Shown piece after piece: positions 46,157-56,577 of a DNA stretch of 64,000 bases. Below the pieces are notes generated by a model, which saw nothing but the letters and a program-made list of their open reading frames with translations, had not been told where the DNA came from and made no database searches. Numbering within the stretch: the stretch's first letter is position 1; each line of letters opens with the position of its first letter. A program made the position numbers and the translations under genes. The DNA comes from Anagrus nilaparvatae (taxonomy: Eukaryota; Arthropoda; Insecta; Hymenoptera; Mymaridae): positions 13,456,501 through 13,520,500 of the forward strand of contig JAKSXM010000007.1 in assembly GCA_022575985.1 (NCBI GenBank). The letters run 5' to 3'.

Positions 46157-47169
46157 TCACCATAAGAATTCAGACAAGTATGAATCAATCATATTTCTGT
46201 GTGTGCCGCATTCTCTTTTTGTGCTTCTCTTCATCTTGCACCACAAACTTTCGATCGTTTGGGTTTGAGCACCTGTATCAGGTTCAACGAAATTTTCACT
46301 GTGATTAACGGTGTAGTGTACGTAATTCATATCTAAAAAAAATTTTAGTAAATCAATGTATATTAATCATGAAACTTAAAAACAAAGTACTAAATTATGC
46401 AATACCTGGTATATTAGTTATCCCTTGGTAAGTCACCCATTTATCAGAAAAGATAGTGGTTCTGGGTTCAATGCATGCTTTAATGCATTCTAACAAAGTA
46501 TCTTTGGTTCTATCTGGTACCGCATAAATGAATACTTCCTTAGTTTCTCGGCAAATCCCTAAATATAGTGAAATAATGTATTATTAATAATTTGAATATA
46601 TTTTTTATTTTTATAATTAAATTAACTTACCTTCAAAAACCCATTGTTGAGGCAATACTCTACCAATATTATATTTCCTTTTTGAATATGAAGATTCATC
46701 TATTTTAACTGTTAAGTTAGGTCCACCAATTTTCTTTTGATTTTTTAATAAATTATCCGCGCAAACTTCTCGAATAAAAGTTTTCCAATCGCATACGGAT
46801 TCGCGACCCATTAAAAACTCTGTATCACAAAATTTTATACTTGCATAGTCCTGGGACCATGCATATATAAAAAATATACTAGTCTCCAAAGACAATTTTG
46901 AACCTGAAAAAGAAAAAAAAAATAATAATTATAAAAATGTAAAAATATGAAAATTAAAAAAAACATACCTTCAAACCATGTGTTATTGCGTAATCCCTTT
47001 TCTAAACGACAGCTACGACGTTTACAAACCCATCTTTTATTTTTTTTACTCAGTTGTAATTTCATTTCATGCTTACGAACGCATTTCCTGGATGCATGAA
47101 GAATACCAAAATTTTATGGCGTCTTCTTCACTTTTTATTTTTCTCGCTAATTGAAGAAAATTCAACATT
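46157..47169 (-). pseudogene. Merlin / ISXO2-like DDE transposase, four exons, nearly complete
   Basis: Exons on the - strand: 47169-46970, 46903-46631, 46558-46406, 46332-46157, joined by three GT-AG introns of about 66-73 bp in matching phase. The start reads MLNFLQLARKIKSEEDAIKF. After a frameshift near 47085 it gives RKCVRKHEMKL (zinc-binding region, one Cys of CxC lost) and RWVCKRRSCR..TWFEGSKL. Then come SIFFIYAWSQDYASIKFC, the catalytic first Asp region VKIDESSYSKRKYNIGRVLP and QQWVFEGICRETKEVFIYAV, the second region TTIFSDKWVTYQGI, and [20 protein letters not shown] followed by [12 protein letters not shown]. It stops at SYLSEFLW, just before the usual basic end. This matches the eukaryotic ISXO2-like (Merlin) transposase domain. 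DDE residues appear intact, but the frameshift and early stop make activity doubtful. Confidence 0.85.
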
Positions 47170-47406
47170 GTTAATACTTCTAATGTTTTATCTATGAGTA
47201 TAGTTTAAACTGTGATAGTAGCAACAAGAAATAAATTGAATAACACTTACTTTATTAAAGTAACAAGCATTAGTTTGTTATTGTTTGTAAAAGTTTATCT
47301 ATAAATTTGGATATATTCGTGGAAATATTATTTAAATATTTTAAATAACGCGTATATTTTAAATTGTGATATAAATTTTTGAAACGATAATTGCTTGCTT
47401 CCAAAA

Positions 47407-47715
47407 TATAACCTACCCCAAATGCTGTTCTCGCACCTACCCCTAGTGTAAGCTAAATCTTGGGGGTCGAGGGGCGAAGCCTCTACTAAAGAAATAAGTA
47501 ATTATAACCTATCCCCAAATGCTAAACTCGCATCTACCAATAGAATAAGCTAAAATTTGGGGGTCGAGGGGGCAAAGCCCTCGGGGGGGTATAGGGGCGA
47601 AGCCCCCACTAAAGAAATAAGTAGTTATAACCTATCCCCAAATGCTGCTCTCGAACCTACTCCTAGAATAAGCTAAAGTTCGGGGGTCAAGGGGGCGAAG
47701 CCCCTACTAAAAAAG
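47407..47715 (+). repeat. Three-unit tandem repeat with GC-rich segments
   Basis: Three diverged units start at about 47407 (TATAACCTACCCCAAATGCT), 47508 and 47626. Each runs through TAAGCTAAA..GGGGGTC.AGGGG and ends CGAAGCC..TACTAAA. The middle unit has an extra CCCTCGGGGGGGTATAGGGG segment. The wording resembles simple satellite DNA; no coding frame. Confidence 0.75.
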
Positions 47716-47719
47716 GCAC

Positions 47720-50700
47720 TTATCATAAGAGCTCACGTAAAATAATGATAAAAAATATCTGCAAATACTTACACATTCAAAAATTTTTTTGTTTCACTTA
47801 TTTAAAATACGAGCACAGTGGCATGGTGAGCGTTACAAAAAAAATATTCGGGCCAAAAAGAACAAATTTTTTTTAATCTTTTCTTTAAACTTTATGTGAT
47901 TTGCAACCATTTAAAAGAAAAAAAATTCTTCTAGTAACGGCAACCGGATTTTTTTTCAGCGTATTTCTTTTGCAGAGTAAAAACTCAAAGGTTTGTAAAA
48001 AAAAAATTGAAAAATGGCCCAAATCGCGCGCGCAAAGTTCTTTCTTTGCCGAAGCAAATGGAAAATTGCAATAATTCTTATGGTCAAGGGTCGTATATAA
48101 TTTTTCGTCGTCAGTAACAAGAAAACACGTCTTTGCTGTCCATGCAGATGTCGAAAAATACGTGCTTTCTGTTCACATGACAAGAAAAAATTTTTCTAGA
48201 TAAAAGACAAAAAAATATAACAAAATCAAAAAGAAAAACACACCATTGCAATTTGTTTGATTTCAGAGCTGAATTTTTAAAATTTATGGTGATTCCTGTC
48301 GTTATGCAGTTATATACATTTTGGAAATACAACATTTTTTTTTTTAAATTATGCGAGTATTTTAAAGCTACTTTTAGGTATTTCTATGTTGCATAATAAT
48401 TGAAATAAAGAGATAAATAAACAAAAAAAGGAAGCCCAATAATTTTTGCAACAATTAAAAATTGTTAAAAAGCTTATAAACTATCTACAAAGGAGGATCT
48501 ATGATCGGGTATTATAAATTCAAAAATTCAACCTACCAAGAAAATTAAACTAATCTAACATTGCTAAAAAACTTTTATCTTAAACTTTCAAAAGCCCTGT
48601 ATTTTAAAACATTCTTGTTTCTTATATCCTAGGTGATTTAAGCTCTAGTTTCAAAAGAAATATTATGGGTCATTGAAATTTTATATGTTTTTAAAAAAAT
48701 TTATAATTTTTTTCTTATTGACACTAATTTCCTTTTTTTTACCCTACAATTTATTACTATAGATCTTTAGGCCATAAGTAAACTTATACTCTTAAATCCT
48801 ATATAATAAGTATATATAATCATCTGGGAACCTGAAAATAAAATTTTGATGTATTTTATACCCGAAAATTAAAAACTATAATTTCATAGTTTTATTTGAC
48901 CTCTATATATATAATATCTGTTAAAAATATTCAATTTATGAAATAAATAAAATTACTGTCATAATGCCTGAAGCATGTTTTCAACAAACCAACACTAAAA
49001 ATAGGTATATTTGTGTCCACACAATGTACAGAAAAAAACAAACACGAAATAAATAGAAAATATATGATATTCTATTGGACACGTGTTAAAAAAAAAAAAA
49101 CTTCATACTAAAAACTTTATATTTATCTTGGGATTCTATATATATATATATATAAAATTTATAATTCAACACGAGTTTTAAAAACCATTTTTTATATTTT
49201 TATAAGCTCTCTATATATTAAAAGATACCTACTTTTGTCTCATGAGAATTTTATAGATGTCATATTTTACTATAATCTATAAATATTATAGTATATTTTA
49301 TTAAATACGTTGAAGTGTTCAATAACAAATGTGAAGTAAAATATTGATGACTATATCTTGAAAGTCTGTGTATTATATATAAAATATTTTTTATCTTGAA
49401 AATTCTGTTAGTACAAATCTAGACCTATACTACTACTTTTTTTACGTTTATAGAGTTTTATATTATTCAATTTAAGATTTACTATAAATCTAAAAAATAA
49501 AACTGAATGGAAACAAATCAAAACGCAAATATTAATTATTTTTGAAATAATATCTATTTATAGGCAAATTTTAATGTTAATTAATCTTATAAAAACTTTT
49601 GTAAAACCTCAAGCACAAAGTTTTTTTTATTTATTTTTTTTTTTTAATACAAATTAATTTATTTTTGAATGTTCAGTACACGTACACATTGTTCGAAACA
49701 CTGTTCGAAAAATTTTGGACTAAAACTTGATCCGACTCGACTTGTCAAAACTCGGCAAAATTTTTTGAGTATTAAAAATCATTTTAATCAATCTAAGAAT
49801 ATAATAGGTGGGATAAGATCCCGCGAAATTCTAAAAAATCGGTTTTACCCAAAATGAACACTTTTTATACGATTATCGATTAATTTGTACCAACTTTTCC
49901 CCACTTCAATTGGTCCCAAATTTGTTTTTTTTGGAGTCTTAGCACATGATAAAAATGATATAAAAAAAAAATTTTTTTAAATTTTTTTTAAATTGCCCCC
50001 CCCCCCCTTGGAATAAATTTTTTAGTATTAAAATACTATAAAATTTAAAATTCTATCAAGTTCTTTATTTAAGAGTAAAAAATAAAAAAAATAATATTTG
50101 CCTTATTTTTATTTTTGACCAGGTAACCCAAACAACGTTTCAACAATTTATACAGGACTAAAAGTATAACTGTTGACTGCAAAAACAAAGGGGAAACCAA
50201 GGAATTTCGACCAATGTATGAAGAAAAATACATTTCGGGTCGAAAATACTTTTTTTTTCTTACAACGAGATCGAAAAAAAGCGTTTTTTCCCCACTGAGA
50301 AAGAAAAATATCATTTTGTCCATTGGAGAATAAAAATGCTCAGATCCTTTTTTTTTTTTGCTCGCTAGGTTAAAAATGTACTATATTTTCAATTAAAGAT
50401 TCTGTCATTGCTTAAGAAACCGTATCGCCATTAATTTGGCAATGTTTTTTTTATTTGTGGCCAGAAATAAAAGGTTTTCTCACCGCTGACAGGGAAAAAT
50501 AATACACAATCCTTGGTCATCAAAAGATTCTGTTGTAGATCACGATTTACTATTCTCTTTTACCAGCAATTTAAGTGCATGAACCATTTATTACATTTCT
50601 GGTCATGGGTCGTAATATATAGTATAATTATTATATTTGAGAATTTTTTCAAATTATTAAATTATCCTTACTTCAACTGAAATATCTAAAATTATATTTA

Positions 50701-50980
50701 ATTTAATATATAGTTACATATTTTGTGAATTTTTGAGTTAGCAAACATAAAGGCGAATTAAAAATACTATTAATTTACGGCTGCCCACTGAGTCTTCTTC
50801 TAAAATTATAAAAGCCTTAGTGTTAAAAAATTGCCTAAGTTTGTTACCTATTTTGCAGCTCAAGAGAAAATTTTTTAACGGTTATTTTGTTAGAAATTGG
50901 GCTATCGAATATAGATGTCAAATGTGGCCGATATTTAAAATCACACCGCAGAAAAATTGATTAAAAAAAAAAAAAAACGG
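47720..50980. other. AT-rich spacer with degenerate repeat fragments, no gene
   Basis: Fragments at about 47930-48130 and 50140-50540 share words with the palindromic repeat at 52.6 kb (GCCGAAGCAAATGG, GGTCAAGGGTCGTATATAATT; CTCACCGCTGACAGGGAAAA, CCTTGGTCATCAAAAG). A C-run of 13 lies at about 49997-50009. Small frames at 47956-48335 and 49669-49857 have no recognisable domain. Confidence 0.45.
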
Positions 50981-51019
50981 CAATCAACTTAAATCTTAAA
51001 AATGGCATACACATTACAC

Positions 51020-51560
51020 CGGATTTGAACAGGTCGATATAACAACCCCTAAAAAGGGTGTTTTTGCTATTTTCGCACTTTGAGCGATGAGATTAGGTCC
51101 TTACGGGTTTTTTGGGTCGCTGATCAAGAATTTGGGAGAATTTTTTGGGAAAAATAAATATTTCACATTTTTATTACTAAAATTCTTCCAAACAATAGGA
51201 GTTTTTGAATATGCATTTTTTACTTTTTGTAAACTTATTTTAAGTATTTTTTGGATACTTAACTGAAACTTAAGGGAATTCTAATTTATTATTTATATCA
51301 AAACAATTATAAATAAAGTATTCATAAAAATTATGTAAAATTATTTTTTAATAGTTAAAAATAATAAATAATAAAATCACTTTTTTGTAAATAGTGCATT
51401 CATAATAAAAAAAATGTACATTACAAGTAAAATATGAAGTGTTAAAAATAGAGAAACATTGATTATTCACAAGAAATTCCCCCAAATTCTTGATCAGCGA
51501 CCCAAAAAACCAGTTAGAACCTAATCTGGTCGCTGAAAGTGTGAAAATAGCAAATTGTTG
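51020..51560. repeat. Inverted-repeat element of the 'GCTGATCAAGAATTTGG' family
   Basis: The left arm (about 51061-51140: TTTTGCTATTTTCGCACTTT, GATTAGGTCC, TTTTTTGGGTCGCTGATCAA) pairs with the right arm (about 51480-51556: TTGATCAGCGACCCAAAAAA, CCTAATCTGGTCGCTGAAAG, TGTGAAAATAGCAAA). The interior is AT-rich and non-coding. Confidence 0.7.
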
Positions 51561-51579
51561 CTAAAACAAAATATAACTT

Positions 51580-51855
51580 AAGGTGAAATATTAATTATTC
51601 ATTAAAAACTACCTGAAATTCTTGTTCAGCAACCCAAGAAACCCCCTTGGCTAAATCTATAAACTCAGTTTGCTAATATATTAAAAAAAAAAACCTTTTT
51701 GGGGGTAGTTTTTGCAAATTTACGGGTGTTCCGAAAATATCTCCCGTAAATAACCCCAATTTTCGTGATCAGCGACCCAAAAAACATATAGCAAATCTTA
51801 TTTTGGCCAGTAAAAATACGCTCTAAACCGCGTCTTGACTGGAGTAATTGTCCAT
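51580..51855 (+). repeat. Further partial copies of the same family
   Basis: The segments TTCTTGTTCAGCAACCCAAG (51619-51638) and TTTTCGTGATCAGCGACCCA (51761-51780) repeat the arm of the preceding element in the same order. The end is GCGTCTTGACTGGAGTAATT, similar to the end of the element at 5272-5620. The - strand frame 51665-51859 is a shadow of the repeat. Confidence 0.6.
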
Positions 51856-51859
51856 TCAC

Positions 51860-52580
51860 AGTTATGTTTGAGCGCTTCTAATACATTAACTTTATTTTTT
51901 AAATTAAAAACGTTCATTCTTACAATTATAATTAAATTATATCTTATTATATTTAATATCCGTACAAAATTACAAAATTTTAATTTTCAGTATTTATTTA
52001 ATTTTACAAAAGATGTAATAATGAAAAAATGTATAAAATTTTTATGAAAAAATATACATAGTATAATAGAAATGACCTAACTCTGATAATAAAATACATA
52101 AATGAAAATACAATAGAAAGACATTTATAAAAATGACAGTATATGATGGAAGATTTTTCTTTCATTCTATTAAAGTCCCTTCTTTGTACATTTTTTTTTT
52201 AATTTTATTGTTCGCTCGGTTAGTAAATATCTATACAATTTTTTTTTTTTTTTAATTATATTTTTTTCAATTATAATGTATATACATTCTGCAAAAATAA
52301 TTATTCACTGTTATAATTCTAGATATTAAAAAAGAATTTAATGCAAATATCTGTAGATAAATTTTCCATTTTAGACAAAAGATTTTTGAATGATTGCATA
52401 TAATATAAATGAATATAGACTAAAAAGAAAAATTGAATTTCGTGAAATTATATAAAATTTTTTTTTTTAATTGGCAATTTCAAAAATTTATTTAATGACA
52501 AAATTGCTTATTAATAAACAAGATTTTCCAACATCAGAAAATTTTAAGTAAATTTTAATTTTGATTGGCAATATCAAATA
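51860..52580. other. AT-rich spacer without recognised gene
   Basis: The small frame 51835-52047 has no recognisable domain. Poly-T runs at 52190-52200 and 52232-52250 are unremarkable here. Confidence 0.45.
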
Positions 52581-52586
52581 TTTTTT

Positions 52587-52760
52587 TCTGTACAGTAGCC
52601 ACGAAAATACGATTTCCTGGCCGCTGCGCGGCCAAAGAAATCGAAATTTCTCGCTACTGTCACAGAAAAATTTTATACGGCCCTTGTCCATAAATAAAGA
52701 ATGCCCCAAATCGCAGTTTACCATTACCATTGGCGCAGCGCGCCAACCTCCGTAACTCAT
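52587..52760. repeat. GC-rich cruciform-like palindrome with conserved tail
   Basis: GATTTC..GGCCGC-TG-CGCGGCC..GAAATC (52611-52642) is a near-perfect palindrome. It is nested in a wider one pairing CTGTACAGTAGC (52588-52599) with GCTACTGTCACAG (about 52654-52666). The tail TATACGGCCCTTGTCCATAA..GGCGCAGCGCGCCAACCTCC shares words with 2058-2084 and 23098-23200. Two opposite small frames over it are by-products. Confidence 0.65.
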
Positions 52761-52769
52761 ATTTCATGT

Positions 52770-53620
52770 TTAATCGCAATAATACTGTGTCATAATTCAT
52801 AAATAAAAACAATTGTACAGTAAGATGTGTATTTCAAATAATGAACTGTTTTCATAATTTTAATAAACCATTATAATTTTGATTTTCATATTGTATCTCA
52901 GGAAAACAATATTTACAAAGCCATAATGATTTAACCATATTGATTTAACCATATTAAAATTTGACAAAAAAAAAACCCTTTCGATTTTGGGCAAAATAAA
53001 AATTGTCAAAAAAATCCTGTTTGCCCTTGTCATCTTTTTTTATTAAAAAACTTGTTTTATAAGCGATCTTTACCAATTAAAATGGATTTGTGCGAATAAA
53101 ACTAAAATTTCTAAAAATCCAATAATTTTAAAATTCCCTTAAATTCATTTATATCAGGTTTTTTGAGCTGTCTGACCCAGCGTACCATATTAATTTAAGT
53201 TTTTAACTGTTTCAAATTTTTTTTAGTATAAAAAACAAAAAAAATAAAAAAATAAAAAAATATTTTGTTACCAATATAGGTTATTATAAATAATCTTGAG
53301 CAATAAATTAGTATACATTCGCTATCAACTTAAGTAAAAAATGTTTGGATTTAAAATTTAATATTTATTGTTTATTAATCATATTAGAAAATTTCACTCA
53401 ATAAATTTCTAAATAATGATGGATTTTTTACTCAGAAGATCGAAAAAAATACATTATTATTTATTGTTTATTGTTGCTATGTTACTTGGTTACGGTTTTT
53501 TGTTTAAAAAAAATAATAATTTCAGCAGATAGTAAAAAAAGTTATTTTGGGGTGGTTTGAAAGGAGAAATATTTTTATTTAAAAATATTAAGAAATATTT
53601 TTATAAATAAAAAAAAAAAA
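52770..53620. other. AT-rich spacer without recognised gene
   Basis: The stretch contains CATATTGATTTAACC as a direct repeat (52935-52960) and no credible reading frame. Confidence 0.45.
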
Positions 53621-53629
53621 TTATTTTTT

Positions 53630-53735
53630 GTCCACCGGGGCGTAAAATTTTTTTTTTAATTTTAACACGCATTTCAAGCCCAGTAGTGTCTAAACTTTTG
53701 CTCCCTTAATACTTAATATACTATAAAGATTTTAT
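53630..53735 (-). repeat. Dispersed short repeat, copy 3 (diverged)
   Basis: GGGGCGTAAAATTTTT at 53637 and CTCCCTTAATACTTAATATACTATA at 53701-53725 resemble the ends of the 58968-59137 copy (GGGCGTAAAAC and CGCCCTTGATAGTTAATATACT). The middle is diverged. Confidence 0.4.
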
Positions 53736-53738
53736 TTA

Positions 53739-54063
53739 AGGTCTGTTCTTTTTTTCCCAAAAAAAATAACCTGGAGCAAAACTGGGGTAAAACTAAACAG
53801 AACGCGCGTTCTTTTTCATAGCGGTAATTCAAAAAGCTAAACGTTTTTTTGGGATAAAATTCTTTTACTAAAATTTAAATGTCAAAACATGTTTAATATA
53901 GCTTTTTATCGATAGCAGTAAATAATCTATTTTTTAAAATAAAAAAAATTAATAAAAATCTAAATAAAATAATATCTAACCTACAAAATGTTTGAAATGA
54001 GCGCGAATTTTTTTTCTCTGTTTAACTCCAGTTCTACTTTTTCGGGAAAAAAAGAACAGACCT
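53739..54063. mobile_element. 325-bp MITE with TTA target duplication
   Basis: The ends AGGTCTGTTCTTTTTTTCCC and GGGAAAAAAAGAACAGACCT (right side with one extra base) are inverted. Inner words AACCTGGAGCAAAACTGG / CCAG and GCGCG near both arms also pair. TTA adjoins both ends (53736-53738, 54064-54066). Non-coding; the 3-bp TTA fits PIF/Harbinger-type MITEs (inference). Confidence 0.65.
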
Positions 54064-54069
54064 TTAATT

Positions 54070-54705
54070 TAAAACAAAAAAAGTTTTTATATAAAATTGA
54101 ATAATTTGTTATTATTATTATTGTGATTGTGGTAAAAGAAAAATAATTATTTATTAAAAAAAAAAAAGAAGCTAATAAAATAGAAATTATAATTAATTAA
54201 AATTATAAAAAAAAAATAATAAACACCTATTTGTTGAAGTTGTTTTCTGATTAGAGATATGAAATAAATATGTGTTGTACTTTAAAATAAAATAAAAAAT
54301 TAATTAACCTAAAAATAAAAATTTTTATTGTTTGTGTTATTGATAGAATTTTGTGAATTTTATTTTGAAAAAAATAAAAAATCTTATAAAAGAAAACTGT
54401 TAAATATCCAATACAAAAATATAATTAAGAAAAATAAAGTCAGTTTAGGTTAAATTTTATTTTTGTGCTAAAAATTTATAAAAAATTGCATTGAAAAAAA
54501 TAATAATAAACGCTATTTCATATTTTCTAACCTAAAAAAAAAAGTTATTAGCTTCTTATTTTAAGTTAAATTATTAATTGATAATTAATCTACATAATCA
54601 TATTAAATTTAAATATTTTTATGATCAAATAAATGATTTTTATGAATTTCACGATCGCATATGCTTTTACGTAATCTATAAAAGTTGTCCGAAACAGCAG
54701 TAATG
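54070..54705. other. AT-rich spacer without recognised gene
   Basis: Homopolymer-rich DNA with no credible frame or structure. Confidence 0.45.
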
Positions 54706-54713
54706 GGGATAAA

Positions 54714-56240
54714 AATACCCTGCCAAGTAATTGGCACTATGGTTCCTCATTAGCAATAACAAAATGTTGTCAATATTCTATTTTACCTAATAAAAAATGA
54801 AAATATTAGAATAATTGTGCCAAATATTCTAAATTTAATAAAGAAAGTGGATAAACTTTCTCCTGATACCCAAAAAATTTTCAAACATCAATAAAAAGAT
54901 ATTTTTTTAACTTTTTTATGTGAAAAATTTTAAAAGAAAATTTTGAAAAAAAATTAGGTATCAGATTGTTTATATCCAGTTAAAAAGATAATTCTACATA
55001 TTAGTACTTTCATGGAAAAAAATGAGGTACTACGTCCAAAAAGAAAAAAAATGATGCTATTTTTTTAATTATTTTATGTAAAAAATTTAAAAAAAAAAAA
55101 ATTTCGCAAAATTATGTATCAGATGGAGAAATCCTTTACAAACGATAATTCTAGATATTCGTACTTTCATAGGAAAAAATTAAGTATTACGTCCTAAAAT
55201 AAAAAAAATTTTGGCGGTTTTTGTATTTTTTGGCGACAAAAATTTTGAGAAAAAAATATCAGGTCCAAAAAATTACTATAAATGATATTTCTAAAACTAG
55301 TACTTCCACAGAAATAAATTAAGTACTGCGTCCATAAAGAAAAAAAAAATTGGTATTTTTTGTATTTTTTGGTGAAAAAAATTTTGAGAAAAAAATTTTC
55401 TATAAATAAATTATAAGATTCGAGATATCGAGTAAAAACGATACTTCTAGATATCAGTACTTTCATGGGAAAAAATGAGGTACTACGTCCAAAAAGAAAA
55501 AAAATGATGCTATTTTTTTAATTATTTTATGTAAAAAATTAAAAAAAAAAAAAATTTCGCAAAATTATGTATCAGATGGAGAAATCCTTTACAAACGATA
55601 ATTCTAGATATTCGTACTTTCATAGGAAAAAATTAAGTATTACGTCCTAAAATAAAAAAAATTTTGGCGGTTTTTGTATTTTTTGGCGACAAAAATTTTG
55701 AGAAAAAAATTTTGAAAAAATTAAGTATCAGGTCCAAAAAATTACTATAAATGATATTTCTAAAACTAGTACTTCCATGGAAATAAATTAGGTACTACGT
55801 CCAAAAAGAAAAAAAAGATTGGTATTTTTTATATTTTTTTGTGAAAAAAATTTTAGGAAAAAAATTTTCAGAAAATTAAGTATCCGATTCGAGATATCAT
55901 GTGAAAACCATACTTTCAAATATAAGTACTTTCATGGAAATAAATGAGGTATTACATCCAAATTAAAAAAAAAAAAAAGTACCTCGAGCTTTTTTGGTGA
56001 AAAAATTTTTGAAAAAAAAATTAGGTCTTAATTCCATAATATTTGTGAAATATCAGCGATTACATACGTACGTACGAACGTACGTACGTACGTACACACA
56101 CACATACACACATACAGACTTTTTTTATAAACCGGTTTTTTAGCTTCCTGAGGTCTCAAAACGTGCTTATATACCAAAAAATCAAAAAAAAAATTTTGAC
56201 CGATCACAATGGTTCCTCTATGAGGAACCAAAAGTAATTA
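54714..56240 (+). repeat. CCCTGCCAA-family element, long copy carrying a higher-order array
   Basis: It begins ATACCCTGCCAAGTAATTGG, CACTATGGTTCCTCAT and ends near 56211-56229 in a perfect hairpin GGTTCCTC-TAT-GAGGAACC. Between them lies an array keyed by AGTACTTTCAT at about 55003, 55160, 55299, 55456, 55613, 55768 and 55924 (spacing about 155 bp). Near the 3' side are an ACGT-type microsatellite and TATAAACCGGTTTTTTAGC. No protein is encoded. Class unknown. Confidence 0.7.
56068..56118. repeat. ACGT/CACA microsatellite
   Basis: TACGTACGTACGAACGTACG and following ACACACACACATACACACAT form a compound tetranucleotide and dinucleotide tract inside the preceding element. Confidence 0.85.
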
Positions 56241-56577
56241 TAGTTAGAAGAGGGATTAAGGGCGTAAAAAATTATTTTTTAATTACACTACATTGGACAC
56301 CATAAATTATAACTGATATTTAAGGAAACCTGTATTATAGGTACTATTTTTCGTCCCGTTACCTATGATTTTGTCGCCACCGTAAAAGGGCAGTATTACG
56401 GTTACAGAAGAGTATATTTGAAGGCATTTACTTAGTTTTAGAACTAAGAAAGAATTAGTTTATTGGGCCGTTCCTCGCTACTATTAATTAATAAATAATT
56501 TGCAATAAAATTTGTTTACAATTTAAAAAATATAACCTAACAAAATTATACTAATTTTCATTCGTTTGTTTATTTAG

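Noticed and set aside
45958..46308. 116-residue + strand frame
   Set aside because: It runs through the 48-bp-arm hairpin and antisense to the transposase exon; both explain its openness.
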